64,000 nucleotides of DNA from Acidobacteriota bacterium (GTDB lineage: Bacteria; Acidobacteriota; Blastocatellia; RBC074). Each line of letters opens with the position of its first letter. Positions within the stretch are counted from its first letter, which is position 1. Shown here piece after piece: positions 55,241 to 63,998 of the stretch. A program made the translations under genes and the position numbers. A model generated the notes under the pieces. It was not told the DNA's origin and did no database searches. It saw only the letters and a list, made by a program, of their open reading frames with translations. The stretch is from assembly GCA_016196035.1 (NCBI GenBank), contig JACPYM010000086.1, positions 61,729-125,728 on the forward strand, in the 5' to 3' direction.

Positions 55241-55834
55241 AAATTTGAAACCAAGCGAAGTTGGACGCAAGCGAAGCAGTAGACGGGTACAAACAGCGCT
55301 TTTGGGGATGCCGGAGCTTATTTGCGCAAAGAGCGAATGGCTGGGAAAGGAAGCCAATAAGTGCGCGAGCGTGCGGGGCGAAACAAAAGAAGCAGGAACT
55401 CCGAGCCAGCGGCTTGATCGTTTGTCTTGGATGCGTAGTGAACGCTTAACGAGGTGGCGATCATAGGCAGAAGCTGTAAATGATTGCAACTGCTTTTTTT
55501 CGGATAAGAGGCGTTGCCTTTCACGCGCAACAAACTGATTATTCAGGAGGGAGCGCTGAGAACTGGCACTTCAATCTGACGCACCGTCCAAATTTTGCTA
55601 AAGAAATATTTTCAGCCTGGCTGTCGATTTGAATGGTCGCCATTCGACTTAATGCCGACAAGGCAAGTTTGAGAGCAAACGCTAAGCTGTAGGTGTATCT
55701 GAGCTAGCGTATTGCTCAGACGGCGCGTCCTTGTCTGTTACGTTTGAGAGCGCTTGGTGCTTGGTCACTATCCGCTACCATTTCACGCCATTCACCAGCT
55801 AACCACAAGTGATTGTTTGAACCGGGAGGACACC
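55241..55834. other. 594-bp intergenic region between divergent genes
   Basis: It holds the 5' regions of the TonB receptor (minus) and the small membrane protein (plus). I see no convincing gene, hairpin or consensus promoter in it. Several T-rich stretches (around 55490-55620) lower the GC relative to the flanks. Confidence 0.5.
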
Positions 55835-56269
55835 ATGAACGAAACGCACCATCCGAATAATCTCTTTCGCTCAGTTGTCGCGCTGCTCGCGGGCTTTTTC
55901 GCCGTCGTCATTTCTCACCTCGGTACCGACGCCCTCATGCACGCCACCGGTGTTTTCCCTCCTTGGGGGCAGCCGATGTCGGATGCGCTTTTCCTGCTTG
56001 CGCTGGTTTACCGCACGGTTTTTAGTGTCGCAGGCAGCTACGTAACGGCGCGGCTGGCGCCCAATCGGCCCATGCAACACGCGCTGCTGGGCGGTGCTAT
56101 CGGGCTGCTGCTGAGCGCTGCCGGCGCGGCGGCGACCTGGAACCGCGGGCCGGAATTTGGGCCGCACTGGTATCCGCTGGCGCTGATCGTGCTGGCGTTG
56201 CCGTGCGCCTGGGCAGGCGGCAGACTGCGTGAATTACAATTGCAGCGGCTGTTGCACGTAACCCAATGA
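55835..56269 (+). CDS. Small membrane protein of unknown function
   Basis: A 144-aa protein with four predicted transmembrane segments: FRSVVALLAGFFAVVISHLG, ALFLLALVYRTVFSVAGSYV, HALLGGAIGLLLSAAGAAAT and YPLALIVLALPCAWAGGRL. The basic turns (RLAPNRPMQH) suggest an orientation but no function. ATG 55835 has GGGAGG 6 nt upstream. It stands alone between the divergent TonB receptor and the convergent lipoprotein gene. I do not recognise the family. Confidence 0.8.
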   Translation: MNETHHPNNLFRSVVALLAGFFAVVISHLGTDALMHATGVFPPWGQPMSDALFLLALVYRTVFSVAGSYVTARLAPNRPMQHALLGGAIGLLLSAAGAAATWNRGPEFGPHWYPLALIVLALPCAWAGGRLRELQLQRLLHVTQ

Positions 56270-56319
56270 TTCACCGCACACATGGGTAACACGCCTATTC
56301 AAATAAGCAATGAGGTGTA

Positions 56320-56362
56320 GATAAGAAAAGCACACCGGCAAGTCAGACTTTCGCGGTGTGCT
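56320..56362 (-). terminator. Intrinsic terminator of the lipoprotein gene
   Basis: The stem AGCACACCG (56329-56337) / CGGTGTGCT (56354-56362) is followed on the minus strand by TTTTCTTATC. It lies about 45 bp after the stop. Confidence 0.8.
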
Positions 56363-56405
56363 CCTCGATCTTTGGTGGCGCAGGTTTGGCAGTTTAGCGC
56401 AGGGC

Positions 56406-57326
56406 TTAACGCGAAGACCGGTAGCCGGTCTCAGCAAATACAAATCGTTTGGTTTCACGGATGGGGAGGATTTCGTTTTCCTCGACCTGTTTGGTTCCCT
56501 CAGAGGTGGCGCGCAAATCGTAAAACGTGCTGTTGGCGTTCGGGACGAATTCGAGTTTGGAGCGATAAGACCAGCACGAGGGGTCATCCGCATACGCGCC
56601 CACTTCCTCACAATGCTTCTTGTTGTCGCCGCCCGTAATCATTGAGAAAACCTCTTTCAGGCCCGCCTTGGTTTCGGCGATGAGCAGATCGCCTTCCTCC
56701 GCGATTCCTTCGCTGACGGCTTTCCAATGAAACATCACGCCATATTTTTCGGCCCCGATTTTGACCAGCCGCCCCGCCGAAAGTTCGCCGTGCGAACCCG
56801 TGCGGGTAATCATTTTGTTTTGCGCAGAGAGCTCCCAATCCGCGCCGTTTTTGCTGAAGACCGCGCCGCCCAAGACGGGCACGCAATCTTCGCAATCGGT
56901 TTTTGCTGGAGCCGTGCGCGTGATGACGAAATAGCGTTCGGCGCCGTTCTGTTGGAAGGGCTTGGCAAAGTAAGGGCGGGAATAGAGCGTCTGGATGTTG
57001 TTGTAAAAGTTAAAGCGGTTCAAGTCTTCTTTGGTGGGTTTCCATTGGGCGCGTTTTTGGTCGGCGTTGTAGCTGCCATAGATGAGGCGCAACGCTTTCC
57101 CCGTATCGAATTCGCCTTCCAACGAACCGGCCGGTTGTGCAGTCTTTTCTTCCGTGCCCAAGCCTGCGTCAGCCAAGCCGCCCGGCTTGGCTGACGGGGC
57201 CGCCGTTGGCGCGTCCGTGCGCCCGTTCGCAGCTTCGCCAAACGAAGAGATCGGCGTTGCATTGCAACCGGCGAGCGGCCCGATTGCCAATAGACAAAAA
57301 ATTGCAAAAGTCAGTCGATTTTTCAT
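56406..57326 (-). CDS. Putative lipoprotein of unknown function
   Basis: A 306-aa protein with a lipoprotein signal peptide: KNRLTFAIFCLLAIGPLAGC, lipobox LAGC (Cys at 21), then a Ser/Ala/Gly-rich linker (residues 22-80). The body contains a CEDCVPVLGGAVFSKNGADW segment with two close Cys and a FHWKAVSEGIAEEGDLLIAE stretch. It is likely membrane-anchored in the periplasm or outer membrane. GGGAGG lies 4 nt before the ATG. No enzyme motif is recognisable. A terminator follows. Confidence 0.8.
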   Translation of the reverse strand: MKNRLTFAIFCLLAIGPLAGCNATPISSFGEAANGRTDAPTAAPSAKPGGLADAGLGTEEKTAQPAGSLEGEFDTGKALRLIYGSYNADQKRAQWKPTKEDLNRFNFYNNIQTLYSRPYFAKPFQQNGAERYFVITRTAPAKTDCEDCVPVLGGAVFSKNGADWELSAQNKMITRTGSHGELSAGRLVKIGAEKYGVMFHWKAVSEGIAEEGDLLIAETKAGLKEVFSMITGGDNKKHCEEVGAYADDPSCWSYRSKLEFVPNANSTFYDLRATSEGTKQVEENEILPIRETKRFVFAETGYRSSR

Positions 57327-57519
57327 TGTGCCTCCCGAAGAGAAACCTTAAATAGGCTTTGCGCTACGCCTGCGGGCCTCGCGTGTGTTACCAATCCAGC
57401 GCCTATTACTCGGTGTGCGGGGGAGAAGCATGGTTAGTGTGATGGACAAAAACGCGCGTTGCTTACGCGCTTCGAGTCATCCGCTTTCCATCATCATTTA
57501 CGAAATCGGAGGCAGTATA

Positions 57520-57609
57520 ATGCTGCAAAATTGCGGACGCAATTGCGCGCCGATGAGAAATTTGACTTGTCCCTTCAACCGGTTTTTTTACGAAAGCGCC
57601 TGGCGCTGA
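57520..57609 (+). CDS. Possible 29-aa Cys-containing small ORF
   Basis: [18 protein letters not shown] begins at an ATG preceded by a good GGAGG (57508-57512, 7-nt spacing) and ends at TGA 57609. It overlaps the 3' end of the ABC-2 permease on the opposite strand. Three Cys are present. There is no family match that I know, so this may be chance. Confidence 0.2.
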   Translation: MLQNCGRNCAPMRNLTCPFNRFFYESAWR

Positions 57610-58756
57610 TCGTAATCATCAAGACCGCCATCACCGTCAGAATCAGACCTTGTTTCCACAAATCCTGAAACTCGGCGCCGCGCAAAATGATGCCGCGAAA
57701 GATTTGAATCAGGTAGGTCGTCGGAATGATCCGGCTGACGTATTGGAAGAACACCGGCATGTTATCAATCGGGAAAATATAGCCCGACAAAAAGATCGAA
57801 GGCATCATCGTGCCGAAAGCCATCTGCGTCGCTTCCTGGTAAGTGCGCGCCTTCGTCGAGACCAGCGTGCCGAAGCCCAGCATCGTCAGAATGAACGGCG
57901 TGACCAGCAACAGCAAGAGCAGCACGTTGCCCTTGATCGGCACGCCGAAGGCCACTTGCATAAAGACAAGCAGGATCGAAATCTCAATATAAGCCACGAC
58001 CGCATACGGCACGATTTTGCCGACCATCAGTCCCAGCGGCTTGACCGGCGTCATATACAACTGTTCCAGCGTGCCGCGCTCGCGTTCGCGCACGATGGAG
58101 ATGGCCGTCATCAGCACAGTCATCATCTGCATTAGCACGGCGATCATGCCGGGGATCAGAAAGTTCGCCGAACGCGAATCGGGATTGAAGAGCATTTTCG
58201 GGCGCGCCTCAATGGGCAGCGTCGTCCTGCCGGAACCGGTTAATGACCGTTCCAACGATTCGCGCAGGGCAATTGCGTTAGAGACATTCAAGGCTTCGCC
58301 CGCAACCGAAGATTCCGAGCCGTCCACCAACACCAGGTAGCTGGCCGTTTCCCCGGCGAGCAAACGGCGCGAATAGTCGGGCGGAATCTTGATGCCCGCA
58401 CGCGCGCGTCCGGCAATGATCTCGCGGTTGAGTTCCGCTTCTGAATTGACGTAAGCCACAATTTTGAAATCGTCGGAGTTGACGAAGCGGTCGAGCAGGC
58501 GGCGGGTTTCCTGCGTTTGCGCGGCGTCGTATACCGCCAGCGGAATGTGGCGCACGTTGGTATTGATCGCGAAACCGATCAATAACATCTGAATCATCGG
58601 CAGCACGACGGTGAAGAAGAGCGCCGTCGGATCGCGCAAGATGTGGATCGCTTCCTTGCGTAACACTGGCAGCAGCCCGCTGAAAGGATTGCCGCGCCGT
58701 TCGCGGAATTGCGGTTTGATGGCGTTCGCCGGTTGGTTAGCGGGTGCGACGTACAT
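57575..58756 (-). CDS. ABC-2 type transporter permease
   Basis: A 393-aa inner-membrane subunit of an ABC-2 exporter (YbhS/YbhR-like). An N-terminal cytoplasmic segment [20 protein letters not shown] leads into TM1 (about residues 35-55). A long periplasmic domain (about 60-200) precedes five further helices, with the ABC-2 signature region [20 protein letters not shown] (about 220-239). The end is RRFRKKTG. It lies 6 bp after the ATPase gene. With the HlyD adaptor it likely exports drugs, lipids or siderophores; substrate unknown. A single permease gene implies a homodimer. Confidence 0.93.
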   Translation of the reverse strand: MYVAPANQPANAIKPQFRERRGNPFSGLLPVLRKEAIHILRDPTALFFTVVLPMIQMLLIGFAINTNVRHIPLAVYDAAQTQETRRLLDRFVNSDDFKIVAYVNSEAELNREIIAGRARAGIKIPPDYSRRLLAGETASYLVLVDGSESSVAGEALNVSNAIALRESLERSLTGSGRTTLPIEARPKMLFNPDSRSANFLIPGMIAVLMQMMTVLMTAISIVRERERGTLEQLYMTPVKPLGLMVGKIVPYAVVAYIEISILLVFMQVAFGVPIKGNVLLLLLLVTPFILTMLGFGTLVSTKARTYQEATQMAFGTMMPSIFLSGYIFPIDNMPVFFQYVSRIIPTTYLIQIFRGIILRGAEFQDLWKQGLILTVMAVLMITISARRFRKKTG

Positions 58757-58762
58757 AATTGA

Positions 58763-59698
58763 TTACTCGTTGAGCGCGCGCGTCAGGGTCACGAACACAT
58801 CTTCCAGCGAAGGCAGAATAGAGCGAATCTCGACATCGTTGAACCCGTCGTGCGCCAAATCGGCGGTCACCTGTTCGGTCGTCACGGCGGCATCCATCAA
58901 CAGATGGATGGCTTGGCCGAAAATCGTGGCGTTCAGCACGTAAGGCCGCCGCTTCACCGCTGCCAAGGCCGCTGCGGTGTGTAAGGTGTTGACCTCGATG
59001 CGCTGCGTGCCTGTGGGTGAAACCTCGGGAATCAGCTTCAACTCTTCTGGCGTGCCGTGTGCAATGAGCTTTGAAAGGTAAATGTAACCGACACGTCCGC
59101 AGCGTTCGGCCTCATCCATGTAATGCGTCGTGACAAAAAAGGTGACGCCCTGGCTCGAAAGCTGAAAGAGCAAATCCCACAGATCGCGCCGCGCCACCGG
59201 GTCAATGCCTGCGGTCGGCTCATCCAAAAACATCAGGCGCGGCTCGTGTATGAACGCGCAGGCCAGCGCCAGCCGCTGCTTCCAACCGCCGGACAGCTTA
59301 CCCGCGCGCCGATCCAAATAGGGTTCCAAATGTGTCAGCGCAATCGCGTCATCCTTGCGCTTGCGCAAATACGCGCCCGCCAGCCCGTAAACGCCCGCGT
59401 AAAACTCAATGTTCTCTTTGACCGTCAGGTCTTCGTAAAGGCTGAACTTTTGCGACATGTAGCCGACGCGCTGGCGAATCTCTTCGGCATCTTTCACGCA
59501 ATCGAAGCCCAACACCTGACCCGAACCCGCCGAAGGCAGCAACAAGCCGCAAAGCGCCTTGATGATCGTCGTCTTGCCCGAACCATTCGGCCCCAGGAAG
59601 CCAAAGATTTCGCCTTCCTCAACGCGCAGGTTGACGCGATCCACTGCCGTGAAATCGCCGAACCGAATCGTCAAATTGTCAGTAACGATGACAGACAT
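58763..59698 (-). CDS. ABC transporter ATP-binding protein (ABC-2 exporter)
   Basis: A 311-aa ATPase for the adjacent permease. Walker A is GPNGSGKTT (about 38-46), the Q-loop is [14 protein letters not shown] (about 83), the signature [20 protein letters not shown] (about 136-155) runs into Walker [14 protein letters not shown], and the H-loop is [15 protein letters not shown]. The C-terminal 80 residues are a substrate- or permease-coupling region common in this subfamily. The start at 59698 follows a repeat element (59704-59809) that separates it from the HlyD gene. It resembles one half of E. coli YbhF. Confidence 0.94.
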   Translation of the reverse strand: MSVIVTDNLTIRFGDFTAVDRVNLRVEEGEIFGFLGPNGSGKTTIIKALCGLLLPSAGSGQVLGFDCVKDAEEIRQRVGYMSQKFSLYEDLTVKENIEFYAGVYGLAGAYLRKRKDDAIALTHLEPYLDRRAGKLSGGWKQRLALACAFIHEPRLMFLDEPTAGIDPVARRDLWDLLFQLSSQGVTFFVTTHYMDEAERCGRVGYIYLSKLIAHGTPEELKLIPEVSPTGTQRIEVNTLHTAAALAAVKRRPYVLNATIFGQAIHLLMDAAVTTEQVTADLAHDGFNDVEIRSILPSLEDVFVTLTRALNE

Positions 59699-59703
59699 AA
59701 AAA

Positions 59704-59809
59704 AAGTAGTCAGTAGTCAGTAGTCAGTAGTCGGTAGTTAGGAGCATTCGATTTCATTGGCGTCCAAGCAATTCAAGACTGACTACTGACTACTGACTAC
59801 TGACTACTT
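59704..59809. repeat. Perfect 29-bp inverted repeat of GTCAGTA units
   Basis: The left arm 59704-59732 and right arm 59781-59809 are exact reverse complements made of four tandem AGTAGTC units. The right arm supplies the TAG stop of the HlyD gene (59804-59806). The element sits between HlyD and the ATPase in the same operon. Confidence 0.95.
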
Positions 59810-60949
59810 CTCCAAAGTAACATCCGCCGCCATGCCCGCTTTGATTTTCCCGTCGCGGTTGTTGATGCGGATCTTGACGCCGAAGACCAGATGGTTGCGC
59901 TCATCGCGGCTTTGCACGTTGCGTGGGGTGAATTCGCCTTGGGTGTTGATTTGTTCGATCACGCCGTCAAAGTTTTCGTTGAAGGTGTCCACCTTAATTT
60001 TGGCGCGTTGCCCGAGGCGGACATTGCCGAGTTGCGGCTCTGGCACATAGATGCGCACAAAGAGTTGATCTTTTTCCAGCAGGCGGGCGACGGTTTGATT
60101 GGGCGTCAATAGATCGCCGGGGCGAATGGTCAGCACCTCTATGGTCGCCGCGGCAGGGGCCAGCACTTGCCCCTCGGCCAACGTCACTTTGAGTTGCTCC
60201 AAACGCGCCTGGGCCTCGGCCAATTGCGCGCGCGCGTCGGCAATCTCTTCGCTGCGCGGGCCGGCGAGCACCAGGCGTTCGGCTTCCTGTGCCTGACGAA
60301 ACTTTTCTTCGGCGGCGCGCACGTCCTCCTTGCGACTGCCGTTGAGCAGCAAATCAAGCCGCTTCTTTTCGGCGTCGCGGCGCGCGCTTAGATTTTCCAG
60401 GCGAAAGCGCGCGGCATCGAGTTCCTGTTGCGCCACATCCCCGGTTTCGCGCAAACGTTGCACCCGTTGATAAGCCGTTTCGGCATTGCTGACATCGGCT
60501 GCCGCCGCCGCCACCGTGGCGCGGGCTTGTTCGATTTCTTCCGGGCGCGGCCAAGTGCGCACGGCTTCCAGCGTGGCGCGGGCGTTCTCGGTGGCGGCGT
60601 GCGCCTGGGCTTTCTCTTCCGGACGCGCGCCGCGTTCGAGCCGCTCCAACCGGGCGCGCTGCTGGGCAATGCGCGCGTCGGCCTGGGCGCGCTGCGCTTC
60701 CAACTCGGCAACGTCGAAGCGCACCAGCGGATCGCCCGCGTTGACTTGTTGGCCCTCCTCCGCCAGCACGGCTTGCACGCGCCCACCGGTTTTAGAGCCG
60801 ACGCGAATTTCGCGTGTTTCAATTGTGCCGGAGAAAACCTGCGGCTGTTCTTTGCGGAAGCCGAAGCTGGTAGTGGTGCAACCGAGCCATAACAAAGAAT
60901 AAATGCTGACGCCCAAGCGGGCCGCGACCCGGAACCCTCCTTTACTCAT
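59804..60949 (-). CDS. HlyD-family periplasmic adaptor (membrane-fusion) lipoprotein
   Basis: A 381-aa adaptor linking the ABC-2 exporter to an outer-membrane channel. The signal-like [20 protein letters not shown] ends in a possible lipobox LGCT (Cys about 23). The two lipoyl half-motifs are [20 protein letters not shown] (about 48-67) and [20 protein letters not shown] (about 265). A long coiled coil rich in Ala/Arg/Glu lies between them (about 85-240). ATG 60949 has AGGAGG 4 nt upstream. It is the first gene of the exporter operon. The HlyD + ATPase + permease set resembles YbhG-F-S/R of E. coli. Confidence 0.93.
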   Translation of the reverse strand: MSKGGFRVAARLGVSIYSLLWLGCTTTSFGFRKEQPQVFSGTIETREIRVGSKTGGRVQAVLAEEGQQVNAGDPLVRFDVAELEAQRAQADARIAQQRARLERLERGARPEEKAQAHAATENARATLEAVRTWPRPEEIEQARATVAAAAADVSNAETAYQRVQRLRETGDVAQQELDAARFRLENLSARRDAEKKRLDLLLNGSRKEDVRAAEEKFRQAQEAERLVLAGPRSEEIADARAQLAEAQARLEQLKVTLAEGQVLAPAAATIEVLTIRPGDLLTPNQTVARLLEKDQLFVRIYVPEPQLGNVRLGQRAKIKVDTFNENFDGVIEQINTQGEFTPRNVQSRDERNHLVFGVKIRINNRDGKIKAGMAADVTLEK

Positions 60950-60988
60950 GCCGCCTCCTTCAGACGCAGGGCTGAACTGATTGATGTA

Positions 60989-61006
60989 AGTAAGTACATA
61001 CTTACT
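60989..61006 (-). promoter_or_regulatory. 18-bp perfect palindrome, candidate TetR-type operator
   Basis: AGTAAGTA (60989-60996), spacer CA, then TACTTACT (60999-61006). It lies 40 bp upstream of the HlyD start. In E. coli the similar ybhGFSR operon is controlled by a TetR-family repressor (CecR/YbiH); a comparable repressor gene is not in this window, so the regulator is inferred. Confidence 0.6.
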
Positions 61007-61097
61007 AAGTAGCACAGCACGCCTGAAATGAGCAAGGGGTAGGGCGTAAACGCGTTCGCAGAGTTATGGGCGGCAGGCTGAGGTTGGATGTGGGCGT

Positions 61098-61135
61098 GGC
61101 TGGCAGTTCGGTGGAAACCTGCCGCACTGCCAGCC
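61098..61135. terminator. Hairpin downstream of the cupredoxin gene
   Basis: A perfect 10-bp stem GGCTGGCAGT (61098-61107) / ACTGCCAGCC (61126-61135) lies 12 bp after the cupredoxin stop. It has no U-run, so its role as a terminator is a guess. Confidence 0.4.
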
Positions 61136-61146
61136 AATGCGCTGAT

Positions 61147-61518
61147 TTATTTGACGACGATGGTGCCTGCCATGCCTTTGCCCGCATTGCCGCCGTGAAA
61201 GGCGCAATGGTAGGCATAGGTGCCGGGCTTCTCGAATTTGTAGCTGTAGGTTTCGTTTTCCTTCATCACCTTTGACGCAAAGGAATTGTCATCCGCCGTG
61301 ACGGTGTGGGGTTTCGCCTCTTTGTTCGTCCACGTCACGGTCGCGCCTTTGGCGACGGTCAGGGTCTTGGGTTCGAATTGCGTATTGTTGATGCTGACTT
61401 CATTGGCCGCTGCCGCCGCCGCCGGTTGAGCCGCCCGCGCCAGCCACCAGGCGCCCAGCATCAAAACGCTGCCGAATAGCGCGGCCACCAGGGCCGTCTT
61501 CATTCGTCGATTTTTCAT
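61147..61518 (-). CDS. Exported cupredoxin (plastocyanin/azurin-like blue copper protein)
   Basis: A 123-aa electron carrier. An N-terminal signal/anchor (residues 1-35, KNRRMKTALVAALFGSVLML) precedes a single cupredoxin domain beginning EVSINNTQFEPKTLTVAKGA. The type 1 copper ligands are visible: His in KPHTVTAD (about 74), then Cys-His-Met in YAYHCAFHGGNAGKGMAGTI (about 100-119). ATG 61518 has GGAGG 7 nt upstream. It acts in the periplasm or at the cell surface. The next gene upstream on the strand is an exported truncated hemoglobin, so a shared redox role is plausible. Confidence 0.9.
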   Translation of the reverse strand: MKNRRMKTALVAALFGSVLMLGAWWLARAAQPAAAAAANEVSINNTQFEPKTLTVAKGATVTWTNKEAKPHTVTADDNSFASKVMKENETYSYKFEKPGTYAYHCAFHGGNAGKGMAGTIVVK

Positions 61519-61697
61519 GTTTGAGCCTCCGCGAAAGAAAATTCTTCGCCCTTGAAACAAAACGCGCCCCGCTTCGCTCATCCGGGTTTTCAGTGGGGCG
61601 ATTTGGCAGCTTGCCGAACCGCCCCACGCGAACAAGCATTCGACGGGACGCGCACGCTCAGAGAAACAGCTTGAAGCTGGACAAAAGAGCTATTGAG

Positions 61698-62267
61698 TTA
61701 CTCGCTCTTTTTGCTCTTCTTGTCAGACTTCTTCATGTCTTTCTCTTCCTTCTTCATCATTTTTTTGGAGCCTTTGCTGCTCATATTGGCATTGTAGGGG
61801 GTAAATTTCTTGGGCAGCGGCGTGCCTGTTTTCGGCGAATTGACTTCGACGATGTCGCTCTTCATCGGCCCTAACAAGCCGAGCAATTCATTCTTTTCCG
61901 CCGCCGGGACATTGAATTTGTCGAGCGCACCCACCAGGTCTTCGACCAGCGCGTTGAATTCGCCGGCAGTCACACCCATATTCGCGTGCGTGGATTTCAT
62001 GTCGCGTCCGGTGTATTGGCAAGGGCCGCCGCTGGCAAAACAAATTTGATCCACCAACTCCATTTTCAAACGCACCGGGTCGGATTTGCCGAACTTCTGA
62101 TTGATGCGCGCATCCGCCAGGGCACGGCCCGCAAATTCATCTACGACCGCCGTGATGGCTTCTTTGCCGCCGAGGCGGTCGTAAAGTGATTTGGTTTGCG
62201 CCGCGGCGCTCAAGGAAAACGCCAGCAGCAGAGAAAAGCTGAGCACAGCCATTTTGAGATTTCGCAT
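61698..62267 (-). CDS. Exported group I truncated hemoglobin with Lys/Met-rich tail
   Basis: A 189-aa protein. It has a signal peptide ([20 protein letters not shown], cleavage near AAAQ), then a truncated-globin domain (about 25-145): [20 protein letters not shown], the [20 protein letters not shown] segment with the proximal His (about 102), and [18 protein letters not shown]. After the globin comes a highly charged tail ([20 protein letters not shown]) of about 35 residues. ATG 62267 has GGAGG 7 nt upstream. Globins of this group bind O2 or NO. Export with a polycationic tail is unusual and suggests anchoring to surface polymers or a partner. Confidence 0.88.
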   Translation of the reverse strand: MRNLKMAVLSFSLLLAFSLSAAAQTKSLYDRLGGKEAITAVVDEFAGRALADARINQKFGKSDPVRLKMELVDQICFASGGPCQYTGRDMKSTHANMGVTAGEFNALVEDLVGALDKFNVPAAEKNELLGLLGPMKSDIVEVNSPKTGTPLPKKFTPYNANMSSKGSKKMMKKEEKDMKKSDKKSKKSE

Positions 62268-62477
62268 TTTGTTGCCTCCAAAGTAACAGGTTCGAGTCAG
62301 GTTGCAGGCTAGCGCCTGCCGGGAAGATAAGTAGTAAACACCAGCGGCTGCGCGCCGCTTTCTTACACGATCCCCACATCTTCGGGGACGTGACATTGTT
62401 TGTGGTTCATTCGGCGATACGCAAACAAGTTAGGTGTTGGATTGCTGCGCCCGCAAGAATTTTGCCGGGGGCCTTGT

Positions 62478-62978
62478 CTATGCAGATGTTTTGGCATGTG
62501 CTTGCTGCTGCAAGCGCCGCTGGGCTTCCAATTGCAAACGCGGCAAACCGGTGGACATCGCCCAATGATGATTCCACTCGAAGATGGGTTTGAGTAACGG
62601 CGACAGCCAGCGCAGCAACGGTTTGTCCGCGCGCAAGCGCCAATCGAAAGTGATGTGCGTCGTCGCGCCTGCCTCTTCCAACCGCCACACACCGCGCCCT
62701 ACGAAATCGCCTTCCGCGCGAATTTCGATCAAGCGCGGCGCTTCGTAGCGCTCCGAGATGGCCGTCCAGCGTAGCTTGTACGGTAGCCAGCCTTTCGTCA
62801 GCAATTCCACGCGGTCGCCGATACGATCGGCGCGGCCCGCGGGAATCGAGTTCGCCGCCAGATAAACATCGGGCCACCATTGCGGATAGTCTTTGCCTTC
62901 TTGCAGGATTTCGTAGAGCACCTGCCGGGGCGCGGCGACCTCCCATTCAGTTAAGAACTGGTATTCATTGGCGGGCAT
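62478..62978 (-). CDS. SRPBCC-fold protein (polyketide cyclase/dehydrase-like)
   Basis: A 166-aa START/Bet v1-like protein. Visible are the N-terminal strand YQFLTEWEVAAPRQVLYEIL and the helix-grip segment DYPQWWPDVYLAANSIPAGR. Strands with GDRVELLTKGWLPYKLRWTA and GATTHITFDWRLRADKP follow, then a long C-terminal helix. This fold binds a hydrophobic ligand, and no catalytic residues can be assigned. There is no signal peptide, so it is cytoplasmic. The flanking repeat element (63059-63211) lies upstream. Confidence 0.85.
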   Translation of the reverse strand: MPANEYQFLTEWEVAAPRQVLYEILQEGKDYPQWWPDVYLAANSIPAGRADRIGDRVELLTKGWLPYKLRWTAISERYEAPRLIEIRAEGDFVGRGVWRLEEAGATTHITFDWRLRADKPLLRWLSPLLKPIFEWNHHWAMSTGLPRLQLEAQRRLQQQAHAKTSA

Positions 62979-63058
62979 TGGTTTGATTCCTCCGCTGGCG
63001 TTTACGGTGGCAGGTATGGCGGCGGATTTATTTGAAGCCTGTGCATAAATCGGCGGGG

Positions 63059-63211
63059 CCTTTGGAGTGCGGTAGCTCGGTACCGCTTTGGTAGTCCTCC
63101 CCGCTTTTCGCAGACTGCCGGGACACTAAGGCGCAGTGGGCTAGTTCCCAACATGAACGCAAGACCACCAAGGGACTACCAAAGCGGTACCGAGCTACCG
63201 CACTCCAAAGG
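63059..63211. repeat. Perfect 39-bp inverted repeat (CTTTGGAGTGCG family)
   Basis: The left arm 63059-63097 and right arm 63173-63211 are exact reverse complements. Each contains CTTTGGAGTGCGGTAGCTCG and a GGTACCGC core, and both are flanked by near-matching GGCGGGGCC / GGCTCCGCC. It is the same family as 52356-52509. It fills most of the 339-bp gap between the SRPBCC gene and the LamG gene. Confidence 0.95.
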
Positions 63212-63317
63212 CTCCGCCATCTCAAGTGATTGATTGCGCTCAACTTTAATTTGCACACGCTTCATTTATTTGTGAACCGGAGCGCGGACGCCCTATCCGC
63301 GCTCCCTCTTGAGTGCT

Positions 63318-63998
63318 TTACTGCGCCATCGGCGTCACGACAAATTCGTCAAAGTAACTGAGGCTGTCCGTCTTTGACCACAAGCCAACCTTGCCCGTGA
63401 CCGGCTCTGTCAGCGTGTAATCAAGCAGTTGTTTGTCGTCCAGCCAGCCCGTGAGTTGCGTGCCGTGCACGGCGATTTTGATCGCGTGCCAGGTGTTCAA
63501 TTCCAGCGGCACATTCTCGGTGCCCTTCTTGACGAACTTGCGCACACCTTTGTTAAACGTCCAGAGCACGAGATTGTCTTCCTTGCCATTGAACCGCACT
63601 GTCAGGTAATCGCCGTTCTGTTTCAGGTTGAAGAGAATGCCCGCGCACTTGTCGAGCTTGCCGGAGATCATTTTGAATTTCACGCTGATCTCGCCGTTCT
63701 GAAAGTCGGGAATGTCTTTGGCGACCGAATAGGGAAAGTAGGCAAACGCCTTGACGTTATCAATGAAGTCTTCGTGCTTTGAGCCGTAAATGGCACGCGC
63801 ATTTTCGGCCAGACTGCGCGAAGGATTGCCGCGTAGCCATTCGCGTCCGTCCGCCGCATAAACTTTCGGCTCATGTGTAACCAGTTTGCATCGTTGCTGT
63901 CCGGCACATTCGTCGAATGAGCATCGCATTGATGCGTTTGGCGTTGTACATGGCTTCATAGGTCGCCACGTAGTCTTTGAGATAACGCTTGTGGACAC
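63318..63998 (-). pseudogene. LamG/DUF1080-like protein with damaged 5' end
   Basis: A 226-aa reading frame. Residues from about 43 on are a LamG or 3-keto-disaccharide-hydrolase-like beta-sandwich: KDIPDFQNGEISVKFKMISG, LFNLKQNGDYLTVRFNGKED, TWHAIKIAVHGTQLTGWLDD and LWSKTDSLSYFDEFVVTP. The first roughly 40 residues (to about QRCKLVTHEP) do not look like the family and have no signal peptide. They overlap another frame (63871-64000) with a protein-like sequence, so the 5' part is probably lost or replaced. The stop at 63318 is intact. A related secreted protein lies at 19371. Confidence 0.6.

Noticed and set aside
59704..59732. AGTAGTC tandem repeats as a possible iteron array or origin
   Set aside because: It is part of a perfect inverted repeat between operon genes, and no replication gene is nearby.
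62286..62300. GGTTCGAGTC resembling a tRNA T-arm
   Set aside because: No matching acceptor, D-arm or anticodon stem could be drawn around it on either strand.
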